NCBI RefSeq assembly: GCF_014229245.1
Contig: NZ_JAARZJ010000007.1
Location: forward strand, 62,001-126,000
Length of the DNA: 64,000 nucleotides
Reading direction: 5' to 3'
Origin: Listeria farberi
GTDB taxonomy: Bacteria > Bacillota > Bacilli > Lactobacillales > Listeriaceae
In this document: piece after piece, positions 1-9,562 of the stretch
Layout of the letters: the number at the start of each line of letters is the position of its first letter
Numbering within the stretch: position 1 is the first letter of the stretch
Made by a program: the position numbers and the translations under genes
The notes under the pieces: model-generated
The model's database searches: none
What the model was told of the DNA's origin: nothing
The model's input: the letters and a program-made list of their open reading frames with translations, nothing else

Positions 1-291
1 TTCTGGTGAAGCGGATGCATAAAAAGTCCCGACCATTGGAGATGTAATTACTTCTAAGCTCGCATCTTCCTCTGCACTTGCCTCAACTTGAGGAGCAACT
101 GCTTGTGCTACCGGCGCTGCTTGAGCTGGTGTTTGTGTGGCAGCAATTGGAGCTTCTTGGACAGCTGCTGCAACAACTGTTTTATTCTTTTTAAGCAAAA
201 TCTTACTATCTTTCGTTTCTAACTCAAATTCATCTAGGGTTGACTCGTCAATCAGCTCAATTAGCTGTTTAATTTCATCTATTGATAACAT
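1..291 (-). CDS. accB: Biotin carboxyl carrier protein of acetyl-CoA carboxylase (partial, N-terminal part)
   Basis: The carrier subunit of acetyl-CoA carboxylase bears the biotin that moves CO2 from biotin carboxylase to carboxyltransferase in the first step of fatty-acid synthesis. The visible 97 residues start MLSIDEIKQLIELIDES, the usual BCCP N-terminus, followed by an Ala/Pro/Val-rich linker and the beginning of the biotinyl domain (SPMVGTFYASASPE). The C-terminal biotinylation site lies beyond the left edge of the window. The ATG is at 289-291 on the reverse strand. It lies downstream of efp, as expected for an efp-accB-accC order. Confidence 0.93.
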   Translation of the reverse strand, partial: MLSIDEIKQLIELIDESTLDEFELETKDSKILLKKNKTVVAAAVQEAPIAATQTPAQAAPVAQAVAPQVEASAEEDASLEVITSPMVGTFYASASPE

Positions 292-403
292 ACCTTTTAC
301 ACTCCTTAATAATACTAAAAATAAAAAATTGCATGAATCACGCATTGTCCTTATTGTACCATACTTTTTATTCAAAAGGTGTACCGGAAGCGCTGAGGAA
401 TAG

Positions 404-433
404 AAAAACAGCTGAAGAATTAACTCCAGCTGT
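404..433 (-). terminator. Rho-independent terminator after efp
   Basis: On the minus strand ACAGCTG and CAGCTGT form a stem followed by TTTTTC, just past the efp stop codon. It separates efp from accB. Confidence 0.7.
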
Positions 434-449
434 AGTAAACGATTCTTGC

Positions 450-1007
450 TTACGCCCGAGAAACATACGCTGCTTCGGTTGTATTAATAACTAGTTTGTC
501 TCCTTCATTAACGAAAAATGGTACTTGTACAACAAGACCAGTTTCAAGAGTGGCTGGTTTAGAACCGCCTGAAGAAGTATCACCTTTAATTCCAGGATCA
601 GTTGCAGTAACAACTAATTCTACTGTGTTGGGTAAATCAATACCGATTGTTTCACCTTGGTACATGATAATATTAATTTCCATATTTTCTTTTAAGAATT
701 TAAGCTCATGAGCAATTTGGTCTTCCGGAAGCTCAATTTGTTCATAAGACTCATTATCCATGAATACATGATTTGTGCCATCTGCGTACAAATAGGCCAT
801 TTTGCGATTGTCGATTTGCGCTTTTGCTACTTTTTCGCCACCACGGAATGTTTTTTCTTGGATTGCTCCTGTACGAAGGTTACGTAATTTGGAACGAACG
901 AATGCTGCTCCTTTTCCAGGTTTTACATGTTGGAAATCTAGCACGCGCCAAATACCGTTATCTACTTCTATTGTTAACCCTGTTTTAAAGTCATTTACTG
1001 AAATCAT
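450..1007 (-). CDS. efp: Translation elongation factor P
   Basis: EF-P binds between the P and E sites of stalled ribosomes and speeds peptide bond formation at polyproline stretches. The 185-residue length is standard. The N-terminal KOW-like domain holds the loop [13 protein letters not shown] with Lys32 at the tip, the position that is modified in other bacteria; the two OB-fold domains follow ([22 protein letters not shown]). It lies about 100 bp downstream of the M24 peptidase gene, a pairing also found in Bacillus. The start ATG is preceded by an AGGAGG-type site. Confidence 0.97.
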   Translation of the reverse strand: MISVNDFKTGLTIEVDNGIWRVLDFQHVKPGKGAAFVRSKLRNLRTGAIQEKTFRGGEKVAKAQIDNRKMAYLYADGTNHVFMDNESYEQIELPEDQIAHELKFLKENMEINIIMYQGETIGIDLPNTVELVVTATDPGIKGDTSSGGSKPATLETGLVVQVPFFVNEGDKLVINTTEAAYVSRA

Positions 1008-1109
1008 GTTTTTCCTCCTGTAATTTGCAAAGTATCTTTATTTGGAGCATATTAAAACTGCTCATTCTTCCTTATTTAACCATAAAACACACAAAGTTAC
1101 AAAGAAATT

Positions 1110-2171
1110 TTATAAAATAATCAATTCTTTTGGTGAATGAATTAGAATCTCATTACCTGTTTCAGTAATTAATAGATCATCTTCAATTCTAACGCCACCG
1201 ATTCCTGGTAAATAAATTCCTGGTTCATCTGTCACAACATGTCCGACTTCCAGTTTTTGAGGGCTCTTAAAGGATAGATTTGGTCCTTCGTGAATTTCAA
1301 GTCCAATTCCATGTCCTAAAGAATGTCCAAATGCATCACCATATCCAAAGGAAGAAATATAATCACGTGCAATAGCATCTGCTTCAATCCCAGTCATGCC
1401 CGGTTTTAAGCTATCAATTACTTTTAATTGAGCATCTAAAGTGATTTGGTAAATTTCTTTTAATTTTTCTGCAGGTTCACCGACCGCGATTGTTCTTGTC
1501 ATATCCGAACAATAACCATCATAATAACAACCGTAATCCATTGTGACGAAATCGCCAACTTCAATTTTTTTATCAGAAGCGACGCCGTGTGGTAAAGCCG
1601 AACGAACTCCGGACGCAACGATTGTATCAAACGATGATGAGGTAGCTCCAGCACGTCTCATAAAGAATTCTAGTTCATTAGATACTTCGATTTCAGCCAT
1701 GCCTGGTTTAATAAATTGAATGATATGTGCAAAAGCTGCGTCAGCGATATCACATGCTGTGCGTATTGCTTTAAGTTCACTTGCAGTTTTCACTTTACGC
1801 ATTTCTTCAAAGAAACCCGTAAGCGGGATTAACTGACGGTTAAATACGTGCTCCATTTGTTTAAACTCGGATACAGTCACATAATCCGCTTCAAAATGCA
1901 GTGTTTTTGTGTCGTTTTTAATTAATAAATCTTCTACTGCATCAAAAATCGGACCAGTATGTTGTATGATTTCATATCCTTCTGCTTGTTTCGCTGCTTG
2001 TTCTGTATATCTAAAATCTGTTACAAAATAAGCCTTGTCTGGTAAAATTAAAGCCACACCACTAGTTCCAGTGAACCCCGAAACATACCTTCTATTAAAC
2101 TCACTTGTGACAAGGACTGCTTCTATCTTTTCCTTGCCCAGTGTTTCTTGAATTTTAGTTAATTTAGACAT
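1110..2171 (-). CDS. Xaa-Pro dipeptidase/aminopeptidase (M24 family)
   Basis: This cytoplasmic metallopeptidase of 353 residues belongs to the creatinase/aminopeptidase P family, which cleaves X-Pro bonds. The N-terminal creatinase-like domain is followed by the pita-bread catalytic domain with the metal ligands in order: MDYG and CSDMTRT (two Asp), HSLGHGIGLEIHE (His), DEPGIYLP (Glu) and RIEDDLL (Glu). It is probably co-transcribed with efp; a proline peptidase beside the polyproline translation factor is a conserved arrangement (Bacillus yqhT-efp). The SD is GTGGGGGAAT upstream of the ATG. Exact substrate range is not evident from sequence. Confidence 0.93.
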   Translation of the reverse strand: MSKLTKIQETLGKEKIEAVLVTSEFNRRYVSGFTGTSGVALILPDKAYFVTDFRYTEQAAKQAEGYEIIQHTGPIFDAVEDLLIKNDTKTLHFEADYVTVSEFKQMEHVFNRQLIPLTGFFEEMRKVKTASELKAIRTACDIADAAFAHIIQFIKPGMAEIEVSNELEFFMRRAGATSSSFDTIVASGVRSALPHGVASDKKIEVGDFVTMDYGCYYDGYCSDMTRTIAVGEPAEKLKEIYQITLDAQLKVIDSLKPGMTGIEADAIARDYISSFGYGDAFGHSLGHGIGLEIHEGPNLSFKSPQKLEVGHVVTDEPGIYLPGIGGVRIEDDLLITETGNEILIHSPKELIIL

Positions 2172-2350
2172 TTTTATTCCCCCACTTTTATCAAATTTTA
2201 GGCGTGCAAAAATCGCTTTATTAAACGCGTTCGAAACTATTTTATCACAATTTAGAAAAAATAACTTTTTTTAGGCGTTTAGCGCTATACGAAAAACTAT
2301 TTTTAGCGTAAAATAACATATTAGTAAACATGAATAGGCTGGTGAAAACT

Positions 2351-3316
2351 TTGAGCAAACAAAACGTACCATCTTATGGTGGTCAAGCTGTAGTTGAAGG
2401 TGTTATGTTTGGCGGCAGAAAACAGACCGTAACAGCAGTTAGACGTATAGATGGTTCATTAGAATATTTTTATTTAGAAAAAAATAGTCCAGTTTGGGTT
2501 ATGCGTATGAAGAAAATCCCTTTTTTAAGAGGGATTGTTGCATTAATTGAATCTAGCGCTATCGGTTCCAAACACCTTGCGTTCGCTACTGACCGGTACG
2601 ACGAAGATCCAAATAATCCAGTGGAAGAAGAAAAAATTGAAAAGAAAGAATCAAAAGTCGCAATGTGGCTTGGTGTTGCCGTCATCGGTATTTTATCTTT
2701 TGTTTTTGCTAAATTTGTTATGACGCTTATCCCTGTGTTCTTAGCGGAATTATTCCGTCCAATTGTTCCAGGCGACACTGCCCAAGTATTTTTAGAAAGC
2801 TTTTTCAAATTAATTCTTCTATTAACCTATATTTTTGCTGTTTCTCAGACTCCGATTATTAAACGAGTTTTTCAATATCACGGTTCTGAGCATAAGGTGA
2901 TTAATTGCTATGAAGAAAATTTACCTTTAACAGTTGAAAATGTACAAAAACAATCACGACTTCATTATCGTTGCGGTAGTAGTTTTATTTTATTTACGGT
3001 TATTGTTGGGATGTTTATTTATTTGTTAGTACCAACTGATCCTCTTTGGCTCCGTGTGGTCGACCGAATTTTACTTATTCCAGTCGTACTTGGCGTAGCA
3101 TTTGAAGTACTTCAATTAACTAATAAATGCCGAAATATCCCTATCCTTAAATATTTAGGTGTACCAGGGTTATGGCTACAACTACTTACAACCAAAGAAC
3201 CGTCTGATGATCAAGTGGAGGTTGCTATAGCATCCTTTAATGAACTTCTACGCGTTGAAAAAGAAGGCGCACCAGCAGATGCAGCTGAACCGGAGAATCT
3301 GGAACTTTTAGAATAG
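2351..3316 (+). CDS. DUF1385 family membrane protein (YqhQ)
   Basis: Integral membrane protein of the DUF1385 family. The N-terminus carries the family motif YGGQAVVEGVMFGGR, the middle has several hydrophobic segments (around residues 100-170 and 210-260), and HGSEHKVINCYE is a conserved His/Glu/Cys patch typical of the family. Its biochemical function is unknown. An ATG at 2330 would add seven residues, but it has no ribosome site; TTG at 2351 follows GGCTGGTG at a suitable distance and gives a start just before the conserved region. It heads a divergent operon with two more small membrane proteins. Confidence 0.85.
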   Translation: MSKQNVPSYGGQAVVEGVMFGGRKQTVTAVRRIDGSLEYFYLEKNSPVWVMRMKKIPFLRGIVALIESSAIGSKHLAFATDRYDEDPNNPVEEEKIEKKESKVAMWLGVAVIGILSFVFAKFVMTLIPVFLAELFRPIVPGDTAQVFLESFFKLILLLTYIFAVSQTPIIKRVFQYHGSEHKVINCYEENLPLTVENVQKQSRLHYRCGSSFILFTVIVGMFIYLLVPTDPLWLRVVDRILLIPVVLGVAFEVLQLTNKCRNIPILKYLGVPGLWLQLLTTKEPSDDQVEVAIASFNELLRVEKEGAPADAAEPENLELLE

Positions 3317-3328
3317 GAGTGGATTAAT

Positions 3329-3601
3329 TTGAAGAAGTATCCCCTCATTGTTATTTTTTTACTTGCACTTGTTGGTATTGGGCTTTTAATGGATGGCTTT
3401 CAATCATTTTTTGTCTTAATTATTTCCGTTTTAATTGGAACGGTTATTTTTACCCTCCTACTGCGGCTTTTCACAAATAGAAAAACAGACAGTAATTACC
3501 AAAAAGCAGTGAAACAATCAAAAAATTTACATGATCCGAAGAAAAAAATGAAGAAAAAACGAAAATCTTCTTTCAAAGTGATTGATGGTGGCAAAAAATA
3601 A
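3329..3601 (+). CDS. Small two-helix membrane protein (YqhP-like)
   Basis: A 90-residue protein with two predicted transmembrane helices (about residues 4-21 and 26-47) and a very basic C-terminal tail (KKKMKKKRKSSFKV). It starts with TTG 12 bp after the yqhQ stop, with AGGAG upstream. Position next to yqhQ and the rhodanese gene matches Bacillus yqhP; no function is known, and I see no catalytic motif. Confidence 0.75.
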   Translation: MKKYPLIVIFLLALVGIGLLMDGFQSFFVLIISVLIGTVIFTLLLRLFTNRKTDSNYQKAVKQSKNLHDPKKKMKKKRKSSFKVIDGGKK

Positions 3602-3661
3602 GTTATAATAGAAAAGGATGCTTTAAAAAAGCAGTTTTCAGGATGAAAGGGGTTTACACAA

Positions 3662-4042
3662 TTGATTAGTTGGATTATAGCAATTATCATTCTGGTTATT
3701 CTTTTAGGATACGAAATTTACCAGTTTGTAATGCGACGTAAAGCACTAAAAGTTTTAACAGAAGAAGAATTTAAAAAAGGTTATCGTAAAGCACAATTAA
3801 TTGATGTTCGCGAGCCAAATGAATTCGATGCTGGACATATTCTTGGAGCTAGAAATATTCCAGTTACCCAAATGAAAAACCGTACAACAGAAATTCGCCA
3901 AGATTTACCCGTTTACTTATATTGCCAAACAGCACAACGTAGTAACCGTGCAGCAATTATGCTTTATAAACGTGGATACAAACAAGTGTATCAACTTAAA
4001 GGTGGCTACCGTAAATGGACAGGAAAAACTAAGTCTAAATAA
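3662..4042 (+). CDS. Membrane-anchored rhodanese-domain protein (YqhL)
   Basis: One N-terminal membrane helix (residues 2-20) followed by a single rhodanese domain. The domain shows DVREPNEFDAGHI, the active-site loop with Cys88 in YCQTAQRSNRA, and the closing GGYRKW. Rhodaneses carry a persulfide on that cysteine. The start is TTG after AAAGGGG. The domain faces the cytoplasm if the positive-inside rule holds (RRKALK after the helix). The substrate is unknown. It is the last gene before a shared terminator with the gcv operon. Confidence 0.9.
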   Translation: MISWIIAIIILVILLGYEIYQFVMRRKALKVLTEEEFKKGYRKAQLIDVREPNEFDAGHILGARNIPVTQMKNRTTEIRQDLPVYLYCQTAQRSNRAAIMLYKRGYKQVYQLKGGYRKWTGKTKSK

Positions 4043-4044
4043 GA

Positions 4045-4086
4045 AAAAGAAGCCTTGCTACGAAACTTCGCAGCAAGGCTTCTTTT
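4045..4086. terminator. Bidirectional terminator between rhodanese gene and gcvPB
   Basis: A-rich tract, AGCCTTGCT and AGCAAGGCT stem arms, then TCTTTTT. It serves both converging operons. Confidence 0.88.
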
Positions 4087-5552
4087 TATACTTCTTTTTG
4101 ATAACGTAAAATCGGTTTTCTAGCAGCCCGTGTTTCATCTAGTCGTTTTACATAGGTGCTATGCGGCGCTTCTTGAACGATTTCAGGGTTTTCTTCTGCT
4201 TCTTTAGCAATTTTCAACATTGTATCGATGAAAGAATCTAATGTTTCTTTAGATTCTGTTTCTGTCGGTTCAATCATGATTGCTTCGCCTACAATTAACG
4301 GGAAATAAACAGTTGGCGGATGGAAATTATGATCTAGTAACCGTTTTGCAATATCAACGGTTCTTACACCAAGTTTCTTCTGTCTATTACCACTTAAAAC
4401 AAATTCGTGTTTACATACTTGGTCAAATGGTAAATCATAGGCTTCTTGCAGTTTACGCATCATATAGTTAGCATTTAAAACGGCATATTCTGTCACCAAT
4501 TTCAAGCCGTCTGGTCCCATTGTACGAATATACGTATATGCTCGAACATTAATACCAAAGTTACCATAATAAGGTTTCACGCGTCCAATAGAATCAGGAT
4601 AATTGTAATCAAATGTGTAAATATCTCCTTTTTTCGTAAGGACTGGTGTTGGTAAGAATGGTATTAATTCCTTTTTCACGCCAATCGGACCAGAACCAGG
4701 GCCACCACCACCGTGAGGACCAGTAAATGTTTTGTGTAAATTTAAATGAACAACATCAAAGCCCATGTCTCCTGGTCGAACTTTCGCCATAATAGCATTT
4801 AAGTTGGCACCATCATAGTACAACTTCCCACCAGCTTCATGAACAATTTCCGCCATTTCGACAATATCTTTTTCAAAAAGACCAAGTGTATTTGGGTTTG
4901 TGAGCATTAGCGCGGCTGTATCTTCTCCAACAACTTTTTTCAAATCAGCTACATCAACAAGACCTTTTTCATTTGATTTCACTGTTACCACATCAAAGCC
5001 TGCAACCGCTGCTGATGCAGGGTTTGTCCCATGTGCGGAGTCAGGAATGATAACTTTAGTACGTTTTGTATCACCATTTTTTTCATGGAATGCACGAATA
5101 AGCATTAATCCAGTCCATTCACCGTGTGCTCCAGCGGCTGGTTGTAACGTCACTTCATCCATTCCTGTAATTTCCACTAAGCTTGTTTGTAAATCGTACA
5201 GTAGTTCTAGTGCACCTTGGACAGAGCTTTCTGGCTGATTTGGATGGATATTAGCAAAACCAGGAAAACGTGCAACTTTTTCATTGATTTTGGGGTTATA
5301 TTTCATCGTACAAGAGCCAAGCGGATAAAAACCAGAATCCACACCAAAGTTATGATTGGATAAATTAGTATAATGGCGCATGATTTCAAGCTCACTCAGT
5401 TCAGGCAAATCTGCTGGTTCAGAACGAATATATGCTTGATCAAAATAATTACTGGCATTTGTTTCTGGAACATCGCTTTCTGGCAAACTAAAGCCAATTC
5501 TACCCGGAATAGAGCGTTCAAACACTAATGGCATCGTTTCTTCTAAATTCAT
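4086..5552 (-). CDS. gcvPB: Glycine dehydrogenase (decarboxylating) subunit 2, P-protein beta
   Basis: C-terminal half of the two-subunit P-protein, which decarboxylates glycine and passes the aminomethyl group to the lipoyl arm of GcvH. The PLP-binding lysine is Lys274 in [20 protein letters not shown]. Other P-protein motifs include [13 protein letters not shown] and [11 protein letters not shown]. The length of 488 is normal for the split form. Its ATG overlaps the end of gcvPA by 4 bp, so translation is likely coupled. No gcvH is in the window; it must be elsewhere, as in other Firmicutes. Confidence 0.97.
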   Translation of the reverse strand: MNLEETMPLVFERSIPGRIGFSLPESDVPETNASNYFDQAYIRSEPADLPELSELEIMRHYTNLSNHNFGVDSGFYPLGSCTMKYNPKINEKVARFPGFANIHPNQPESSVQGALELLYDLQTSLVEITGMDEVTLQPAAGAHGEWTGLMLIRAFHEKNGDTKRTKVIIPDSAHGTNPASAAVAGFDVVTVKSNEKGLVDVADLKKVVGEDTAALMLTNPNTLGLFEKDIVEMAEIVHEAGGKLYYDGANLNAIMAKVRPGDMGFDVVHLNLHKTFTGPHGGGGPGSGPIGVKKELIPFLPTPVLTKKGDIYTFDYNYPDSIGRVKPYYGNFGINVRAYTYIRTMGPDGLKLVTEYAVLNANYMMRKLQEAYDLPFDQVCKHEFVLSGNRQKKLGVRTVDIAKRLLDHNFHPPTVYFPLIVGEAIMIEPTETESKETLDSFIDTMLKIAKEAEENPEIVQEAPHSTYVKRLDETRAARKPILRYQKEV

Positions 5553-6895
5553 TTTGCACCCTCCAAGCTCGCCACAAAGGCATCAATTTCCTCTTTTGTA
5601 CGCATTTCTGTCACTGCTACAAGCATATGATTTTCGTATTTTTTTTCATAAAAACCAAGGTCATATCCACCAATAATCCCCTCATCTAAAAGCGATTCGT
5701 TCACTTCTTTGATTGGTTTCGAAAGCTTTACTACAAATTCATTGAAAAAGCCATCTGAAAATAGAACTTCAAAGCCATTTTCGCGGAATTTTTGTTTTGC
5801 ATAATGAGATTTATCTAGATTTTGTTTTGCCATTTCTACAAGGCCTGTTTTTCCAAGTGTAGCCATTGCGACAGAAGAAGCTAAAGCATTCAAAGCTTGG
5901 TTAGAGCAAATATTAGATGTCGCTTTGTCACGGCGAATATGTTGTTCGCGCGCTTGTAATGTCAATACGTAACCACGCTTCCCATTTTCATCCACAGTTT
6001 CCCCAACTAAACGTCCAGGAACTTTACGCATTAATTTATTTGTTACTGCAAAGAATCCACAATGCGGTCCACCAAATGATTCTGGAATACCAAATACTTG
6101 TGAATCACCTACAACAATATCTGCACCAAATTCTCCTGGTGGAGTTAACAAACCAAGGGATAGCGGATTGCTTGAAACAAGTAATAAAGAATTATTTTCA
6201 TGCACTAATTTTTCAAGTTCTGCCAAAGGTTCCACTTGACCATAAAAATTTGGATATTGTACAACAAAACCTGCGATATCATCTGAAAGAGCTTTTTTTA
6301 GTGCCTCGATGTCTGTTTTGCCATCTAGCTCTGGAATAACTTCTACTTCAATGTGTTGGCCAGTTGCATATGTTTTTAAAACATTGCTGCTCTCTGGATG
6401 AACTGCTCCAGAAATGAGAATTTTTTTTCGTTTTGTATGCCCGCTTGCTAGCATAGCCGCTTCCGCAAGAGCTGTTCCCCCATCGTACATTGATGAGTTC
6501 GCTAAATCCATTCCAGTAAGTTCTGCAATCATTGTTTGGAATTCAAAGATTGCTTGCAATTCACCCTGCGAAATTTCTGGCTGATAAGGCGTATATGCTG
6601 TATAAAATTCTGAACGAGAAATAACGTGATCCACAACTGTTGGAATGTAATGACTATAGACCCCCACTCCTAAGAAAGAGGCATAGTCTGCTGTATTGGC
6701 ATTTTTAGAAGCGAGTTTCGATAATTCACGTAAAAGTGCGGGTTCTGATTTTGCAGGTTTTAAATCATAATCTCGTTTAAATCTAATTTTTTCTGGAATA
6801 TCTTGAAATAAGTCATCAATTGACTTAACCCCTATTACATCAAGCATTTCCTTTTCATCTTGTTCCGTCATTGGTAAATAACGATGTTTCGCCAT
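5549..6895 (-). CDS. gcvPA: Glycine dehydrogenase (decarboxylating) subunit 1, P-protein alpha
   Basis: N-terminal half of the split P-protein (448 residues), partner of GcvPB in an alpha2-beta2 enzyme. It begins [18 protein letters not shown] and contains [21 protein letters not shown] and [10 protein letters not shown], both typical of the alpha subunit; the PLP lysine is in the beta subunit. The SD is AAAGGAGGAAATA. It lies 15 bp after gcvT in the gcvT-gcvPA-gcvPB operon. Confidence 0.97.
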   Translation of the reverse strand: MAKHRYLPMTEQDEKEMLDVIGVKSIDDLFQDIPEKIRFKRDYDLKPAKSEPALLRELSKLASKNANTADYASFLGVGVYSHYIPTVVDHVISRSEFYTAYTPYQPEISQGELQAIFEFQTMIAELTGMDLANSSMYDGGTALAEAAMLASGHTKRKKILISGAVHPESSNVLKTYATGQHIEVEVIPELDGKTDIEALKKALSDDIAGFVVQYPNFYGQVEPLAELEKLVHENNSLLLVSSNPLSLGLLTPPGEFGADIVVGDSQVFGIPESFGGPHCGFFAVTNKLMRKVPGRLVGETVDENGKRGYVLTLQAREQHIRRDKATSNICSNQALNALASSVAMATLGKTGLVEMAKQNLDKSHYAKQKFRENGFEVLFSDGFFNEFVVKLSKPIKEVNESLLDEGIIGGYDLGFYEKKYENHMLVAVTEMRTKEEIDAFVASLEGAK

Positions 6896-6910
6896 ATTAT
6901 TTCCTCCTTT

Positions 6911-7999
6911 TTACTTCGCGCGTTTATAAAATGGTGTTGGTACTATTTTTGCTTTTACTTTTTTATTTCTTATGCCCACTTCTACTTCTTGACCTAATTC
7001 TGTGTAAGCTGTATCAATTAAAGCGAGACCAATATTCGTTCCAAGTGTTGGTGATTGCGTCCCAGAAGTAACTACCCCGATTTCTTCCTCATTTAAAAAT
7101 ACTGGATAATCGTGACGCGGAATACCTCGTTCGATTAATTCAATGCCAACTAGTTTTCTTTTCAATCCTGCTTCTTTTTGTTTAATTAGAGCTTCTTTAC
7201 CTATAAAATTTGCTTCTTTTTTCAATTTAACAGCAAAATTGAGGCCAGCTTCGAGTGGAGTAATATCTTTGCTCAATTCTTGTCCATAAAGCGCAAGTAC
7301 AGCTTCTAATCGCAAAGTATCACGTGCACCTAAACCAATTGGAGCGACACCTTCCGCCAAAATTGTTTCAAATACTTTTCCTGCATCAGCGCTTGGCATA
7401 TAAATCTCAAATCCATCTTCTCCAGTATATCCACTTCTTGAAATAATTGTTTTCACACCAGCTATATTCGCATCCAAAACAAATCCGAAGAAGCTGATGG
7501 AGCTTAAATCTACATCTGTTAGCTTAGAGAGAATTTTTTCAGCATTTGGCCCTTGCAGAGCTAATTGAGCATATTCCGAAGATACATTAGTAACTGAGAC
7601 ATCACCGCGTATATTTTTTACCATCCACTCAAAATCTTTATCTGTGTTTGCTGCGTTCACAACAAGTATGTATTCTGTTTCTGATTTTTTGTAAACCACT
7701 AAATCGTCCACTGTTCCCCCTGTTTCATAGCACATAATATTATATTGGGCTTTACCAACTTTTATTTTTTCAATATCATTTGATAACAAATATTGTAAAT
7801 AAGAAGCACTGTCAGGCCCTTTCACCAAAATCTCTCCCATGTGAGACACATCAAATAACCCTGCGTCCGTCCGCACGGCCTCGTGTTCTGTTTTTATCCC
7901 AGCAAATTGCACTGGCAGATCCCATCCCCCAAAATCAATGGTTTTTGCACCATATTTTGCATAATAAGGGTGAATCGGTGTTTTTAGTAACTCTGTCAT
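6911..7999 (-). CDS. gcvT: Aminomethyltransferase, T-protein of the glycine cleavage system
   Basis: T-protein transfers the methylene group from aminomethyl-lipoyl-GcvH to tetrahydrofolate, releasing ammonia. At 362 residues it shows [17 protein letters not shown] near the N-terminus, [20 protein letters not shown] and [11 protein letters not shown], all typical GcvT signatures. I start it at the ATG at 7999 because AGGAGGA lies 7 nt upstream; an earlier in-frame ATG at 8020 overlaps the riboswitch terminator T-tract and is not plausible. First gene of the operon, controlled by the upstream glycine riboswitch. Confidence 0.96.
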   Translation of the reverse strand: MTELLKTPIHPYYAKYGAKTIDFGGWDLPVQFAGIKTEHEAVRTDAGLFDVSHMGEILVKGPDSASYLQYLLSNDIEKIKVGKAQYNIMCYETGGTVDDLVVYKKSETEYILVVNAANTDKDFEWMVKNIRGDVSVTNVSSEYAQLALQGPNAEKILSKLTDVDLSSISFFGFVLDANIAGVKTIISRSGYTGEDGFEIYMPSADAGKVFETILAEGVAPIGLGARDTLRLEAVLALYGQELSKDITPLEAGLNFAVKLKKEANFIGKEALIKQKEAGLKRKLVGIELIERGIPRHDYPVFLNEEEIGVVTSGTQSPTLGTNIGLALIDTAYTELGQEVEVGIRNKKVKAKIVPTPFYKRAK

Positions 8000-8025
8000 A
8001 ATTATATCCTCCTTTTTCACATAAC

Positions 8026-8178
8026 AAAAAGGCTTATAAAGTTCATAAGCCCTGTCGTAACATAAAAATGACTCCAGAGTTGCGTCCCGTAAACATCCTT
8101 TTGCCTGAGAGTTTCACATAATATATGCTTTCCCCGTCGGCGCTGCTTTTCGCAGTCTCTCTGTTTACATTCACCCGC
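8026..8178 (-). promoter_or_regulatory. Glycine riboswitch, single aptamer, with terminator expression platform
   Basis: Read on the minus strand: a P1 stem GTAAAC/GTTTAC encloses AGAGAGACTGC, GCGCCGACGGGGAAAGC and GAAACTCTCAGGCAAAAGGA, the core consensus of the glycine aptamer. A second full aptamer is absent; the short 3' segment GGGACGCAACTCTGGAG matches the ghost-aptamer arrangement of singleton riboswitches. The expression platform is the hairpin GGCTTAT/ATAAGCC (8031-8051) followed by TTTTTGT. Glycine binding is expected to prevent termination and switch on gcvT-gcvPA-gcvPB. Confidence 0.93.
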
Positions 8179-8369
8179 TAATTCTATTATGTATTTGCCT
8201 TTTCTATAGCTTATCACGAGTTGTATTGTTCGGCAAATAATTAGTTTTATTCCTAAAAAATTCTTAATCCAACAGATTCGTTCGGAATGTAAGGGCTTTA
8301 TCTCATTTTCACTTTCCAATTATACGTTTGTTATCTTTCGCACAAAGATTGTGAAAATCTAATAAAAAT

Positions 8370-8466
8370 AAAAAAGTTTTTTCTATACTTAAAGGTAGCT
8401 TAAAAATATTTTTTACTAATGTTTTTTCTAAAATACTACTATTTCCAACTAAGAAAATCACTTTTT
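8370..8466 (+). promoter_or_regulatory. ComK-like AT-boxes upstream of comG
   Basis: Three exact A4-N5-T4 boxes lie at 8370-8382, 8402-8414 and 8454-8466, upstream of a TATAAT at 8501-8506. The gap between the first two is 19 bp, close to one of the spacings seen in Bacillus K-boxes. The region is very AT-rich, so some matches may be chance. The rest of the roughly 360 bp between the riboswitch and comGA shows no gene. Confidence 0.5.
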
Positions 8467-8539
8467 AGTTTTTTGTGAAAATAATTCTACAAAGGAATTT
8501 TATAATATACCGTAGAATATAACTTGTAAGGAGGTCATT

Positions 8540-9562
8540 ATGCCACAAAAACTAATGGATCATATTACATCTCAAGCGCTTCGAGTCAATGCAAGTGATA
8601 TTCATATTCATCCTTTAAAATATCGTTATTTGCTTCGTCTGAGAGTAAATGGGACACTGATACCCCTTCTCTATCTTTCATATGATACTGGAGAAAAGTT
8701 AATATCATTTCTTAAATTTCAAGCTGCTCTAGATATAAGCGAGAAACGCAAACCTCAATCCGGTAGCTATGAGAAAGAAATTAAATCCGAAAAAATAGCT
8801 CTAAGACTTTCTACTATGCCTAATAAAGACTTTCATGAAAGTATGGTAATTCGCATTTTCCGCTATAAATATCCAATCCCTTTTTTAAAGTCTTGTCTAT
8901 TTCCTAAGGTAACTAAACAAATTTTGCACTTATGTAATAACCAAACTGGATTATTCCTTTTTTCAGGTAGTACTGGTAGCGGAAAATCAAGCTCAATGTA
9001 TAGTTTAGTGTCAGCTATAGAAAAGCAAACTGAACTTCAAGTAATTACAATAGAAGACCCTGTTGAACATTATTCCCCTGGTTTTCTTCAAGTGGAAATT
9101 AACGAAAAAGCTGACATCACATATGCCCCTATCATTCGTTCCATTCTGCGTCACGATCCCGATATCCTTATTGTAGGAGAAATTCGCGACTTAGAAACAG
9201 CAAAAATAGTAGTAAGAGCTGCATTAACAGGTCATTTAGTATTTAGTACAGTTCATGCAGGTGATAGTTATGGAGTTTTACTGAGATTACTTGAGTTTGG
9301 TGTTAGCAAAGAAGAATTAGCTCAATGTTTGCTTGGTATAAGTTTCCAAAAATTATCTCATTTATATTGTGTCTATTGTGGTTCAAAATGTCATCCATAT
9401 TGTAGCCATTTAAAAAGAAAAAGAACAGCCATCTATGAAATGATTACAAAAAATGATATACGAAATTATTTTGACTCAAATTATCAACAAAACAAACCTC
9501 AATATACATTAGACGAAATTTATCAGAAAGGGGTTATCTATGGCTTTTTTCCACCGGATTAA
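8540..9562 (+). CDS. comGA: Competence traffic ATPase ComGA
   Basis: Cytoplasmic hexameric ATPase of the GspE/PilB family that powers assembly of the transformation pilus. It has the Walker A GSTGSGKS at residues 143-150, the Asp box IEDPVEHY, and the Walker B region DPDILIVGEIRDLET at 206-220. A short Cys cluster near the C-terminus (CVYCGSKCHPYC) is present. At 340 residues it is of normal length for Gram-positive ComGA. SD AAGGAGG precedes the ATG. First gene of the comG operon; expression is expected to need ComK. Confidence 0.96.
   Translation: MPQKLMDHITSQALRVNASDIHIHPLKYRYLLRLRVNGTLIPLLYLSYDTGEKLISFLKFQAALDISEKRKPQSGSYEKEIKSEKIALRLSTMPNKDFHESMVIRIFRYKYPIPFLKSCLFPKVTKQILHLCNNQTGLFLFSGSTGSGKSSSMYSLVSAIEKQTELQVITIEDPVEHYSPGFLQVEINEKADITYAPIIRSILRHDPDILIVGEIRDLETAKIVVRAALTGHLVFSTVHAGDSYGVLLRLLEFGVSKEELAQCLLGISFQKLSHLYCVYCGSKCHPYCSHLKRKRTAIYEMITKNDIRNYFDSNYQQNKPQYTLDEIYQKGVIYGFFPPD

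Noticed and set aside
8017-8319. A 100-codon minus-strand reading frame upstream of gcvT
   Set aside because: It runs straight through the glycine riboswitch and its terminator, has no SD and no recognisable protein similarity.
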